Assembly (NCBI GenBank): GCA_001275005.1
Contig: JWZX01003215.1
Span: forward strand, 1-40,349
DNA length: 40,349 nucleotides
Reading direction: 5' to 3'
From: Chrysochromulina tobinii
Taxonomy: Eukaryota > Haptophyta > Prymnesiales > Chrysochromulinaceae
In this document: positions 19,143 to 30,906 of the stretch, in pieces
Numbering within the stretch: position 1 is the first letter of the stretch
Layout of the letters: the number at the start of each line of letters is the position of its first letter
Program-made: the position numbers and the translations under genes
Notes under the pieces: model-generated
The model's input: only the letters and a program-made list of their open reading frames with translations
Database searches by the model: none
What the model was told of the DNA's origin: nothing

Positions 19143-22100
19143 TCACATCGAGCCGACGACCTTCTTGCGCACGTCCGCGGGCAGGGTGGCCAACAGCGCG
19201 GCGACCGCCTTCTGAACCGCCTCCACGCGCACCTCGCCCAGCTTCTTGTCAAGCATCGGGCCGTTCGACTCGAAGGCCGCGACGACGGCCTTATCGTCCG
19301 ACCACGCCGCCTTCTCTCCGATCCACTTGGTGAGCATGGAGAGGCACTCGGCGTGGCTCAGGGTGGTGTCCGCCACCTTGAGCTGCTTGACGATCGCGTC
19401 CTGCAGCAGCCTGCGGCGGACGCGCCAGTAGAAGTACTGGCGCGCGCGCTTCCAGGGCACAATGTCGCGGATGACGCCCTTGGCGAGCATGCGGCCCGGG
19501 CGGTCGTGCAGGTCGGCGAACTCGTGCGAGATCTGCACGTAGAGCGGCATGAGCTGCGCCTCCCGCGCGCCAATGGCCGCCTGGATGTCCTTCGTGTCGC
19601 CGAGGGCCTCGGACGAATCTGCGGCTGCGAGCTCGGCGTCGAGCTGAATCAGCTTCGAGTCGAGGCGGTGCATCGTCTTCAGCAGGTCGGGCTTGCGGAA
19701 CTTGACGTCGCAGATGCCCGGGGGCTCGAGGATGCCACCACGGGCGTTCTCGTCGACGTACATCTCCATCAATCTCGGCGTTGATCGTCGGGTCGACGAC
19801 GACCCACGCACCTCCGCGCAGCTCGCCGTTGGGCGGGATGTACACAAAGACCGGGTGCTTGTACACGCGCAGGTTGTCCACGATCTGCGCGCCGAACTTG
19901 AGCACCTCGCCGAACATGTCGCGCGTGCCGCCCGAGAAGCCACGCCAGTTGGCGAAGAGCATCACGGGCAGGTTCTCGGCGGCGTTGAAGTCGGCGAGCG
20001 CCTGCGCGGTCTTGTAGGCCGAGTCAGGGAACCAGACCTGGCCCGCCTGCGCGAGGTTGGTCTGGCGGGAGGCCGGGTTGGCCGGGTCGGCGGGGATGAT
20101 GGTCTCGGTGAGGCGCGTCTCGACGGCGATGACGCCCATCGGGATGCCGCCCAGCCGGGCGCGTCCGACGATGACGGACTTGCCCCAGCTGGCGAGGTAC
20201 TCGGTGAACGAGCCCTGGTCGAAGAAGCCAGGCTTGAAGATGCCGTCGGGGCCGGCGGCGCCCGCGAGCATCATCCGCGGGTCGTACGGGGTGTTCGGGG
20301 GGGTCCACACGATGTCGCGGTCGACGGGGTCGACGCTCGCGGCGGGCTGCTGGGACTCGAAGGCGGTGCGTGGCACGTACGAGAGCCAGCGCAGGATCTT
20401 CTCGACGCCGTCCTGGTCGTCGGTGGCGAGCTGGTGCGCGATGCCGTTCGGGAGCATGATCTGAGGTCCGCCGAGCTGATCCTGCGAGACGTAGACCTCC
20501 TTGCCGAGCAGCTTGTTGAGGGCCGAGTAGCCGGTCAGGATGAGCGGGCCCTGCTGCATCTGGATCACGCGCTGGGCGAGGCGGTTGAGGTACGCTCCGA
20601 TGCCGACCGAGCGGCCGGTGACGTACGAGAGGGTGAAGGTCTCATCGTAGGCCTTCGAGGTCTCGCCCGCGATCATGCCCGAACCGCGCAGATTCTCGAC
20701 GCCGAGGCCGTCCTGCTTGCCCACGATGTCGATGAGCTTGAAGCGCTCCTCGCCATCGTCGTTGACGAGCTCGCCGTGGAAGGTCGTGTCAGAGTTGCCG
20801 CCCATCTTGGCAGCGTCCGCCGGGGTCATGTACAGGTACTTGAAGCCCGCGGCCTCGTTCCTCGGGTCGACCCACGCGACCTTGAAGAAGGGCTTGAGCT
20901 CCTCCGCGAGGCCGATGCGCGCGCCCGAGTTGCACGCGATGTGCAGGCGCGGCAGGCCGCCGGCGCGCGCGTACTTGGAGAAGGCGTCAAAGTAATTGTC
21001 CTCCTGGATGCCAAACGAGCCCGACTGCACGGTGCAGTCGTTGGCCACGATCGCGAGCGGGCGGCCATCGGGGTACTCGGGGGTCTTGAGCGTGGCGATC
21101 CAGCCGACCATGCCGACGTCGTTGGTGCCAACGACGCGCTGCCCAGGGGCGAGCGCGCCGTTGGTGAGGAGGAGCTCCTCGACCGCAAAGATATCCGAGG
21201 GCATCGACGTGAAGCGACCGTCCGCCACAGCCGCCGACCACTCCGAGACGAGCGCCTTCTCGATCATGCCGAGGAAGTCGTACGCGTACGTGGAGCCGGC
21301 GCCGCGCGCGATCATGCGCTTGGTCGAGAGCGAGGACGAGATCGGGTACGGCTCGATGAAGCACATGGCCGTCTCGGGGTCGCCAGGCGAGCAGTAGGCC
21401 TGCGTCTCGCCGGTGATCGGGTCGAGGTACTCGACGAAGCCGTCGGTCTTGAGCCACTGGCCCGCCATGGACGAGGCGACGAGGCGAACCGCCTGGCGGC
21501 TGGCGCCCGAGCCAACGTGCGCGCGCACCTCGATCTCGTCGACACGCAGCTTGAGCAGGCGCGTCGCGTACTTGGAGATGAGGCCGCTCATCAGGTCCTT
21601 CCACGTGCCGATGATGTCCTCGACGGAAGCGCCGGGGAAGGGGCCGAGGATGTGCATCATCAGGTGCGACGAGGCGCCGGACGCGACGCGCGGGTCGAGC
21701 ATCGCGAGCTGCAGCTCGTCGAGCGCCTTCTGCATGGCCGCCTCGGCGACCACGGGGTTCTCGAGGCCAGTGCCGTGCGTGATGCCGCGCACAAAGACGC
21801 GCTGCTGCATCTTCTTCTTGTCGCCCTGGGAGCCGAGCAGCACGAGGGTGTTGCGCGAGATCGAGGGCAGGCGCTCAGGCGACCAGTTGTCCAGGCGCTT
21901 GAGCTCGAGCAGGTTGTACTGGGTCGGGAAGAGGTTGCGGCGCTGCTTGTCCTCGGTGTAGCCGTTGGCCATCGGGAACGAGAACTGGCGGGGCCACTTG
22001 GGCGGGTTGGGCACCATCAGCGAGACGAGTCGGATGCCCTTGGCCTGGAGAGCGGCCTTGTGCGAGGCGAGGGTGGCCTGGACGGTTGCGATCAGCTCCT

Positions 22101-25100
22101 CCTCGGCGTTCGCGCCGTCGGCGATCGAGCCCGCGAGGGCAATGTGGAGCGAGTTGTACGGCTCCGGCCCCTTGCCGGCGTACTCATTGACCAGGTCGCC
22201 CATCTTGGACTGCATCATCTTGAGATCCGTCACGTACGCGAGCATGCCGTAGCGCTCGGGGAACGGTGTGTCACCCTGCGCCTTGTCGGCGGCCTTGTAC
22301 TTGAACTCGATGGTGGTGGCGCCGGCCTTGGAGCCAGTGGTCATCGAGATGATGTTGAAGGTGCGGTACCAGCGCTTGAGCGCCACCTGCATGGCCGTCA
22401 GGCCGACCTCGGCGTCCCCGAAGAGGGCGAGCAGCGCGTTGGTCACGACGGAGCGCGAGACGGCGGCCTCCTCCATACCCGACTTGAGCTCGGCCTTGAG
22501 CTCGCGCACGGCCTCGTCGAAGGGCTTCTCGGCCTTCATCAGGCCGAACTTGGCCGCATTCAGCGCGACCTCCTTGTATTCGGCGCCGGGCATCTGCGAG
22601 AGGGTCACGACCACGTTGAGCGCCGGCGGCAGGGTGCGCAGCGGCTCGACGCCGAAGCGCTCCGGGAAGCCCGAGAGCTGGCGCAGCATCGAGATCACGA
22701 GGAGATTGCGCCCCTTGAGCTGCTCGTGCGCAAAGGCCATCGCATACACCTTCTGGAGGTCCTTGGGGTACGCCTTGACGAGCGCGCCCACGGCCTGGTC
22801 GGTCGACATGTCAACGAACGAGCTCTCGACGTTGACGTAGCGCGAGAGGAGGGCGCACGTGACTTCGACGGCGTTCTCGCGCAGGCCCTTGGCGTACTTG
22901 TCAATCTGCGCCGTCACGGGCGCGATGGTGATGCGCATGTCGGCCTGCTTCGATTCGAAGAGCGACTTGACGTACTCCTCCACGACGGCGCGCAGCTTGG
23001 TCACGAGGGTGGCGGTCTCGGTCGAGTCCATGCCGTTCACGTGCTCGGCGAGCGTGGCGGCGTACACCTGCTGCATCATCGCGTCGAGCTCGACGGGCAT
23101 CTTCTGGCCGAGAGCGGACGCAGCATCCTTGATCTCCTCGATGGGCAAGCTGACCGACGCGAGCGCCGAGAGCATGGCCTGCACCGCGGGCTCGGCGTCG
23201 AGCACGTAGCCGTCCATGACGAGCTCGAGCGTCTTCTGCGCCTTGCGGAAGCGCTTGAGCGTGGCGGAGCCGGTGACCATCTCCTCGCCGGTCGCGTACT
23301 CAAGGGTCCCGCTGAACGCGCCGATCTTCTTGACGCGGGACGGGTCCGCGAGCGTGAGGGAGGCGAGCAGGTCGCCCTGGTTGATGATGGAGCCCGCGGG
23401 CTTCTCGTGCTTGATCACGCCGCTCTCGGTCGCCTTCAGCGTGATGATCATCTTCATCGCCTCGGCCTCCGCGTAAGTCTCGCCTTTCTTGACGGTAGCG
23501 CCGTCCTCGACCGTGTAGCGCACGAGCTTGCCGGTGATGTCCGAGCGCAGCTCTGACGGGTCATACAGGGTCGGGAGCAGCACGGTCACGCCATCGAGCA
23601 CCATGCGAAGGCCGAGGGCCTCCTCCTTGGCGAAGACCTGGTGCGACTCGACGCCGTAGGCCACGTAGATGGAGCCGTCGGCCTGCTCGCGGTAGCGCAC
23701 CTCGATCGACTGCGCTCCAATCTTGAGGACCATCGTGTCCGGCGCCTTGGGCGTCACGCGGAACGAGTACTTGACGTCGGCGTACGTGATGTCGACCGGG
23801 ATCGACTGAAGCTCCTTCAGGGGCAGGGTCGAGAGCTGGCCCTTGCCGAGGTTGTCCTTGAAGTTGGTGATGCCGCCCTGGATCTGCTTGTAGGCGCGGA
23901 AGACGGCAGCGTTGATCACAGCCGCGGTGGGGTCAATGTCGATCGTGACGGACTTCTGGGCGATGATGCCGTCGAGCCACGCGGTGTCGATGGTGTTCGC
24001 CTTGAAGGCATCGGTCTCGAGGAGCTCGCCAAGGTACTCGATGGTCGTACGGATGTCGCCCATGATGAAGAGCTCCTTGAGGGCCATCACCAGGTTCTTG
24101 CGCGCGACCTCACGGGTGGGGCCGGTGGCGAAGAGGTGGCCAAACTGCGAGTCAGCATACTCGTGCACACCGCCGTCGGCTGTGACGGAGAAGTAGCCCC
24201 ACACGTTCGTGTTCGACTGGAAGGTGATGCGGTCGATCTTGCCCGAGGTGGGCTTGAAGCCCTCGTCGGGGTTCTCGGCGGTGATGCGCGCGGCGATCAC
24301 GTGCTTGTCGTACTGCGAGTGGCGCTTGAACGACGACAGGTCGAACTTGCCAATGCCGTCATAGTCCTGGCCGTAGAAGCGGCGGATCTCGGGGATGTTG
24401 TACAGCTTGATGCCCATCGCGATGTGGATCTGGGTTGCCGGCAGCGAGACGCCGGTGATGCCCTCGGTGACCGGGTGCTCAACCTGCAGACGCGGGTTGA
24501 GCTCGAGGAAGTAGTACTTCTTCTCCTTCGGCAGGTAGAGGTACTCGACGGTGCCTGCCGAGACGTAGTCGAGGGAGTTGCACAGGTTGCACGCGGCGCG
24601 CTGCATCTCGACGAAGATGTCCTCATCAGCGACGATGGGGGGGCCCTCCTCGAAGATCTTCTGGTAGCGACGCTGCGTCGAGCAGTCACGACCTCCGAGG
24701 GCAATGGCCGTCTCGCCGTCGGCAATGACCTGGACCTCGAGGTGGCGGGCGCCCGTGCACAGCGTCACGAGGAAGATTGGCGAGCCGGGCACCTCATTCA
24801 CGACCTGCGGCCACGCAGTGCGCAGCTCGGCCTCGGTCAAAGCCTTGCGGATGCCCTTGCCGCCGCCGCCTTCCGAGGCCTTGAGCATGACAGGGTAGCC
24901 GACGCGGTCGGCTTCCTTGACGGCCTGCTCAAGCGACGTGATGCACGCCGCATCGAAGGCCTCCTGCGGGATGCGCTTGTTCGCGTCCAGGTTCGCCGGC
25001 AGGCCGTCGCCGTTCCAGGGCGGGACAGAGACGCCAGCGGACTGAGCCACAAGGTTGGCGCCGATCTTGTCGCCGAGGATGCGCATGACGGGCGACTGCG

Positions 25101-25991
25101 GGCCCACAAAGGTGATGTCGAGGCCGAGCTCCGCGTTCTTCGCGGAGAGCAGGTCGCCCAGCTTAGGATTCTCAGAGGCGTGGCCCCAGCCGACCATCAG
25201 GGCATCCACGCCCTGCGAGATGCACAGGTCGACGATGAGCTGCACGTTGGCGTAGTTGTTCGCGTTGGAGCCGCCGGGGACCTGGACGAACTCGTCGGCG
25301 CGGCGGATGAACTCCGCATTGGCCGCGAGGTCCTCGGGCGTCGCCATCACGACGAACTTGATCGCACGCTCGTCGCCAAAGGTGTTGTAGGCCCAGTTGC
25401 GAATAGACATGATGGTCTTGGTCGCCGCCATGCCGTTGTTGGCGATCAGGATCTTGCGGATGAGCTTGCGGCCACCACGGGCCTTGACGTACTCCCACAT
25501 TTTCTCCTCGAGCTCCTTGTCCGTGTCCTTCATCGCAGCCGTGGCAACCGCCTTGATTTCGGCGGCGCCTGCAAGTGCAAGTGCGCGCACGCATGGGGTA
25601 CAAAGGGTACGCAGCACGGGGCGCGAAACGCTCAGTGGCCGTGGCGTGCGGTCGAGGCGGCGGACAACAGGAGCTCTCGGGCGTCGCGCAGCAGTTGGAG
25701 AGGGCGGCGCGTACGTTTGCCCGTCTCCATCATCGAGACGGTGCGAAGGGTCCGGTCAATGACCGGTGAGCTGAAGGCATTGCGCGCCGCCGAAGCCGGC
25801 GCGAAAGCCGCGGATCCAGTCTGAAAGCAGGCGGCTCCCGCGACGACTGCGGAGAGCACAACCGCACGCTGCGCACAGGAGCGGGAGCAGGCGAACTGGG
25901 CGTCGGTGCGAGGCACAGGCGGGCCGGTGGCTGTCGCAGCAGGGACAGGACATGCGGGGCGGAAGCGTGTAGCGCGAGCTGCGGGCCGCAT
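19143..25991 (-). CDS. ACC: Plastid acetyl-CoA carboxylase, single chain (apparent frameshift)
   Basis: Exon 1 (25991-25715) and exon 2 (25568-19143) join in phase 1, giving about 2,233 residues, a normal length for eukaryotic multidomain ACC. Exon 1 has a hydrophobic signal core (VVLSAVVAGAACFQ) followed by GSAAFAP, an ASAFAP-like cleavage motif of secondary red plastids. In order come the biotin carboxylase domain (KILIANNGMAA, KASEGGGGKGIRKA, LELNPRLQVEHPVTEG), the biotinyl site EAMKM with lysine near residue 798, the ACC central region, and the carboxyltransferase halves (ACNSGARIGLAEELKPFF, then GYSALNKLLGKEVYVSQDQL). The enzyme carboxylates acetyl-CoA to malonyl-CoA for fatty-acid synthesis. 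At 19771-19772 one extra A/T base shifts the frame inside the motif after DPTINAE; the last 210 residues continue in the next frame. The true start may lie in a further upstream exon, because a good acceptor (CTGTGCGCAG) sits inside exon 1. Confidence 0.93.
25569..25714 (-). other. ACC intron 1
   Basis: This is a 146-base GT-AG intron with donor GTACGC and acceptor TTGCACTTGCAG. It separates the targeting presequence from the enzyme, an arrangement often seen when a presequence was added to an older gene. The phase 1 join gives ...METGKR then AAEIKAV. Confidence 0.8.
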
Positions 25992-26648
25992 GGGCTGGCA
26001 TCGGCCGCAGCGACTACCACCGCCGCCAGCAAGTGGGTGTGCTGATTCATAAAGGGTTCAGACAGCTGCAATCGGCAACGCCATTCTGCCCACGTGTGCC
26101 GTGCCGCAGCTAATGCAGCAGCCCAGGATCCAGTCGAGGCGTCGGTGGCTGCCTGACGGCTACGATTGAAAGCAGTTGACCGAATTTTGGGTTCACCCGG
26201 ATCAGCAGGCAGCTGAGAGCCAAACGCCACGCATAGGCGCGGCTGAGAGCAGGGCAGAGGCTCACCATTGGAGGCCGCGAACGCCACCAGCGCCGAGGTG
26301 CGCTTCGGAGCTGGACGAGAGCTCGGTTGGTTCTTCCCAGCGAGATTCCTCAGCAGGTTAGGCGAGCTGCGAATGGCCCAAATTCACAGTCACCCGAAAG
26401 CCATGGCTCGCCGCCACAGAGACGCGAACCATTCGGGCCTATATCCACGACACACAAGGCATCTTCACGACACACAAGGCATCTTCGCGGCCCGACTACC
26501 GTACAATATTGTAGTTGCCTTGAGGTTTACAGATAAGCCTCCAATACTAAGGACGCTCCACCCCTACAAGTATCCGGATATTTGTCGGACCGGGGGGGTG
26601 CCCCGGTTCGTTATTCCCGTGTTTCCAGAGCAAATTCACAACGGCGCA
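25992..26648. promoter_or_regulatory. 5' region between divergent ACC and STI1-domain genes
   Basis: The two genes diverge from this 657-base interval. A tandem pair of a 22-base unit (ending AAGGCATCTTC) lies at about 26446-26491. Frames continue through it but look non-coding. No core promoter element can be named. Confidence 0.4.
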
Positions 26649-26748
26649 ATGGCCTCCATCGACTCCGACTCCGACGACGAGGGCGAGGTGCCGCCTCTTC
26701 TCGGCCCGGGCAGCGCGGCGGCACCGAGCGTGCCCTCCGTGCCGAAGG

Positions 26749-26790
<42 letters not shown>

Positions 26791-27569
26791 CGCCGCGGCA
26801 AAAGGCTACAGCATCCTTGCCCACACCACCACCACCAGCGCCGAGCACGCAGCCGGGTGCGCACCTGAAGCCCAACAATGGGCTCAAGAAAGGGTTCCTC
26901 GGCGGCGGCGGCGGCGGCGGCGAGCGCAGCACCAACAAAGCCGCTGGCAGCGGCGGCGGCACCTCCGTGCCCATGGTGCAGGCCAGCTTGGACGCGAAGC
27001 AAAAGTCGCTCGAGCTGCCGGAGGTCCAGGCAAAGATGGAGGCGGACAGGGCCGAGGCGGCGAAGATGGCCGCAAATGGGCCGAATGGGTGGATGACCCC
27101 CGAGCTCATGACGAAGATCGCCATGTCACCCATCCTCCGCAAGGGTTTCACCGACCCGCGCTGCCAGACCGCGATGGGCGAGATGCAAGCGAATCCGGCG
27201 GCGGCGATGAAGAAGTACGGGGACGTGCCAGAGATGAAGGAGTTCCTGCAGGCGTTCGCCAAGGTGATGGCCGACCACTTTGGCAAGCTCGCCGAGAAGC
27301 AGGAGGCCGAAAAGAAGATCCAGGAGCAGCAGGCCGCTGCAGCCCTGACGCCCGAGCAGCGAAAGGCGCAGGAGGTGGCTGAGAAGGCGATGGCGGACCC
27401 GGAGGTACGCGCGATTGTGGCGGAGCCGAAGATCCAGCAGCTGATCGGGCGCATGCAGACCGGCGTCTCATTCGAGATCGAGAGGGAGATGCGCAACGAC
27501 CCCGATCTGGTTCGCAAGCTACAGAAGCTCAGCCTTGCAGGTCTCATTGGGATGGAGTTCCGCCAGTGA
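26649..27569 (+). CDS. STI1/DP-domain co-chaperone-like protein
   Basis: One exon encodes 306 residues from the ATG at 26649. The frame is open upstream to 26268, but that part looks non-coding. The N-terminus is acidic, then polyserine (residues about 35-49, encoded by an AGC microsatellite), proline-rich and glycine-rich. Two helical STI1/DP-type domains follow. The first, at about residues 147-215, has PELMTKIAMSPILRKGFTDP and MGEMQANPAAAMKKYG. The second, at about 248-306, has MADPEVRAIVAEPKIQQLIG, then RNDPDLVRKLQKLSLAGLIG. A charged helix rich in glutamate, lysine and glutamine links them. Such domains in Hop/STI1 and Hip bind client hydrophobic segments beside Hsp70 or Hsp90. No TPR repeats are present, so it is not Hop itself. 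Confidence 0.75.
26751..26798 (+). repeat. AGC microsatellite encoding polyserine
   Basis: About fifteen consecutive AGC triplets encode serine within the STI1-domain gene. Length polymorphism is likely. Confidence 0.9.
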
Positions 27570-28195
27570 CACTTGCGCGACGTGCGGGCCCGCGGCAACA
27601 GGCGGAGCGCGCGAGTGGCGCAGTGCGCGAGCGAGCTTCTGAGCCGGTGACCCCACACCGCACCGCGCGGCCGGCCAAACCGGAAAGGACAGTCCCGTTC
27701 GAGAGACCTTCAATCTTCGAGACCGCGAGACGACACTCGAGCGTAGCTCCAGCCGCAGGCGCGGGGGGGGGGCGTGCGGGCCGTGTGGAGCGCAGCCGTG
27801 GAGCACGTTCTCAAACTAAATTATAGTCCGTTGAAGATTTGACGAGATACGTACACCCCAAAATGAGCGAGAACATCCGCCCGGCGAGAGGCGATGCAGG
27901 TGGTACCTCCCCCACCGGGAAGTTTGCGTAGTTTGCCATCTGCTGCCTCTCTGACCGCATGCAAGCCCCAAGCCCATACGAGATGCCCGCGCTCGAGGCG
28001 GCAAGCGCAACGGGGGGCGATCGCCCCGATCTCCCCGCGATCTGCGCCCGGACCGCTCCCAGCACCCGAGCACACCGTCCTGTGAGGACGATCGCCAGAG
28101 GGACGCAATCCGGACGCAATCCGATCCGGCCGGCAGGCTCATCCCCGCGCCATCCGAATCACCTCACATCCCGCCCGCGTGCACCCCGCGCGCAC
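27570..28195. other. Intergenic region between convergent genes
   Basis: I see nothing that can be supported here. Overlapping short minus-strand frames near 27811-28142 are arginine and serine rich and do not agree on one reading frame. Confidence 0.4.
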
Positions 28196-28831
28196 TTAGG
28201 AGGCCTCCGCCTTCTTCTCCTCCGCCTTCTCCTCCGCCTTGGGTGCCGGTGGCGGCGGTGTGGGCGCCGCCGCGGCGCCGCCATACGCCAACTTGGCCTC
28301 CTCGAACACCTCCTTGAACTTCTTCGCGTTCTCCGAATTGGCGAAACGGATGGCGAGCAGCGAGCGCTCTTCCTTCTCTTCGGAGAAGTCGATGCACGTC
28401 CACACCCACGAGCGGTCGGAGCCGGCATTCTCCTTGAGGTCGATCGATGGCATCACCGCGAAGTTGGCACAGATCTTCATCGTCTTCTCGCGCCGCATTA
28501 GCAGCCGCACCTTGCCCGTTTCCTTGTGCTTCAGGAACTTTACATCGCCCGTGCCGCGCTCCTTCCACATCTTGACCTCCTTTTCCCACGAGTCGGACTC
28601 CCAGCGGAAGAGCTTTGCCCGCACCTTGTAAGTCACCTCCTCGTCCTCCTCCATCGTCGACGTCTTTACCTGCTCCAGCTTCACCACGGGCTGGAACTCC
28701 ACCTGCGCCTCCTCCTCCGGCGCGTAGCCGTTGTCATCGTCTTCCTCGCCCCCCCCCTCTGCGGCGCCATCGGTGCTGGCCGCTGCCACTTTCGGCTCCT
28801 CCGCCTTTGGCTCCGCAGCTGCGTCCGCCAT
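28196..28831 (-). CDS. RANBP1: Ran-binding protein 1
   Basis: One exon encodes 211 residues from the ATG at 28831; upstream in-frame sequence to 28948 is cysteine and arginine rich and unlikely to be translated. Residues 1-45 are acidic and alanine rich. A Ran-binding domain of PH fold spans about residues 45-185: [73 protein letters not shown] and [29 protein letters not shown] ends the domain. The tail is proline, alanine, glutamate and lysine rich. RanBP1 binds Ran-GTP in the cytoplasm and helps RanGAP release export complexes. Residues of the Ran switch contact (WKERG, VWTC) are in place. Confidence 0.93.
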   Translation of the reverse strand: MADAAAEPKAEEPKVAAASTDGAAEGGGEEDDDNGYAPEEEAQVEFQPVVKLEQVKTSTMEEDEEVTYKVRAKLFRWESDSWEKEVKMWKERGTGDVKFLKHKETGKVRLLMRREKTMKICANFAVMPSIDLKENAGSDRSWVWTCIDFSEEKEERSLLAIRFANSENAKKFKEVFEEAKLAYGGAAAAPTPPPPAPKAEEKAEEKKAEAS

Positions 28832-29201
28832 TCTGCACTGGTGCGTTGCTCGGCCGTGCGACAGCACGACGCACTCCAGACAGAGGCGCACGTCGGCGCC
28901 CAAGGCTATTCGCGCCGCACTTTGGTCTTCACACTTCTGAAGTGTCATTAGGTCATGTTAGGTTCGTAAACGTACGAGGGGGGTGGCGCAGAAAAAGGAT
29001 CAATTCCCAGGCTATCATGTTGTGAGCAAGACGCCAGTGTGGCTGCGCGCTCCGCCCGGGGCCCGGACCTGCTCGAAGTGCTCTGCGAGATCACGTGCTG
29101 CGAGGTCAGCCGGCGCGCCGCCCGCCGATCCTACTGCGAAGCCGGCGGATCATAAGTCGTGATTCATAAGTCGTTGCGCTAACATGGCCGCTCACTATTC
29201 C
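28832..29201. other. Intergenic, no feature recognised
   Basis: This 370-base gap lies between the RANBP1 start and the HDAC stop on the same strand, so it should hold the RANBP1 promoter and the HDAC 3' end. I recognise no element in it. Confidence 0.4.
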
Positions 29202-30906
29202 TTATGGCTGAATAAGCCAAAAGGATGCGGCGGATGCGCTAAGGGGGCATGAAGGGTCATGGCTGCTCAGTAGGTCAGCGATGTGAGCTGCCATGTTATC
29301 TGCCGCGATGTCCGCAGCGAGCACGCCGTATTCGATGCCGGCGTCGTGTGCGGCAGGGGCCTGTGGGCGCTCGTCTCGTCTTGTGGGCTGCGCCTGTTTG
29401 GGATCTTGGATTTTGGCATGTGGGCATCTTGGATTTGTGCATCTTGGAGATATTTCCTCTCGTCTCGTCTGTGGGCGCTCGTCTCGTCTTGAGATGCCCT
29501 CTTCGTCGGCCTTTACACCGACGTCCTTGACATCATCGCCGGCCCCGGGGGAAAAGTAGTCCCCGTACTTATGAAAAGAGACGGTCATCACGCGGTCCGT
29601 CGTGCAGAAGGCCTCCTCGACGCCGTCGCCGTGGTGGACGTACTTTGCCCTCCAGTTCGTATCGTCGTAGTGCTCCGCCGGATGCTCCGGCCCCGTCCGC
29701 ACGCCCTTCTGATCGGCAGCGTCTTCCGCCTTCACGTCCGGCTGCGGCTCGAGCATGTCGGGCATCTGCTCCATCGGCACACCTGGAGCTGCTTGCAGCA
29801 GCCGCAGGTTTTCGAGGACCTGCTGCTTAATCGTCTCCAGGTATTGCCGCGTGTTTTGGTTCTCCATGGTCGCGGACGTGGCAAAGTGGAGGGCAAAGTC
29901 GGGCCCATAATAGGCAATATAGTCGTTGTAGGGCAGCTCGTTTTCAAGCTCCTCGCCGAGCACCACGGCCGTCTCATACGTCCAGCAGCGCGCGACGTTG
30001 CGGATCGTGTAGCCGCCCCCTCCGAGGATGAGAGTGGGCAGACAATAAGTGAGCATGCGACGCACGCACTCTGCGTGGCCTCGCACGGAAAGGTTGAAGC
30101 AGCCGAGCCGATCGCCCGAGAGCGAGTCGGAGCCGCACTGCAGCACGAGCGCTGTCGGCTGATAGATCTCCATCACCTTCTGCATGACAGGCACGAAGAT
30201 ACGCTGATAGCTCTCGTCGTTCATACCGTCCTTGAGCGGAACGTTGAGCGAGTAGTACTTGCCTGCCTTCACACCGACGTCCTTGACATCGCCGGTCCCG
30301 GGGAAGAAGTAGTCCCCGTACTTATGAAAAGAGACGGTCATCACGCGGTCCGTCGTGCAGAAGGCCTCCTCGACGCCGTCGCCGTGGTGGATGTCGATGT
30401 CGAGATACAACACACGTGGGTGGTACTTAAGCAGCTCGAGGATGCCCAGCACAATGTCGTTCACGTAGCAAAATCCCGACGCCTCGGAGCGCTTCGCGTG
30501 GTGCAGGCCGCCCGCCCAGTTGATTGCCACATCAGCAATGCCATGGTTGAGCTTCATCGCGCCATCGATGGAGCCGCCCGTGTAGATGCGGCAGTAGTCG
30601 TACAGCCCATCAAAGACAGGGCAATCTTCGCCGTTGAACCGTTGCAGCTGCTTCGCAAAGTCTTGCTGCGTATCGGGCGTGACGCGCCTCATAAAGTCGA
30701 TGTACTCGGGTGAGTGAAAGAGCATCATCTCCTCGTCCGTTGCGTGGTGCGGTCGATACACATCCATCTTCTTGTACAGGTTGTAGCTCAATATGAGGTG
30801 GTGTGTCATTTGTAGCCGTTGCGGCTTCATCGGGTGGCCCGGCCCATAGTAGTACTCGCCGATGGAGGAGTCGTGGAAGTAAGACACTTTCTTCTTGCTC
30901 GCCCAT
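29202..30906 (-). CDS. HDAC: Class I histone deacetylase (tail partly duplicated)
   Basis: One exon encodes about 567 residues if one base near the start is discounted. The catalytic domain is complete: [20 protein letters not shown], the paired active-site histidines in [20 protein letters not shown], zinc ligands in [33 protein letters not shown], and the catalytic tyrosine region [17 protein letters not shown]. Class I (HDAC1/2/3, Rpd3) membership follows from these. The enzyme removes acetyl groups from histone lysines in the nucleus. The ATG at 30906 is followed by one G too many to be in frame with ASKKKVSYF; an open frame without that problem extends to 31115 but looks non-coding. After [12 protein letters not shown] the protein runs into a second copy of part of its own core, without the upstream DID ligand, then an arginine-rich tail ending at 29202. 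Confidence 0.92.
29509..29638 (-). repeat. Duplicated HDAC core segment in the tail
   Basis: About 130 bases repeat 30265-30391 of the same gene in the same orientation, with a handful of substitutions and one three-base insertion. The copy encodes [20 protein letters not shown] and beyond, near the C-terminus. Confidence 0.9.

Noticed and set aside
19693-25824. Very long plus-strand frames opposite the carboxylase gene (1,287 and 727 codons)
   Set aside because: They mirror the GC-biased codons of the real minus-strand gene and are full of arginine, leucine, valine and histidine without any recognisable domain.
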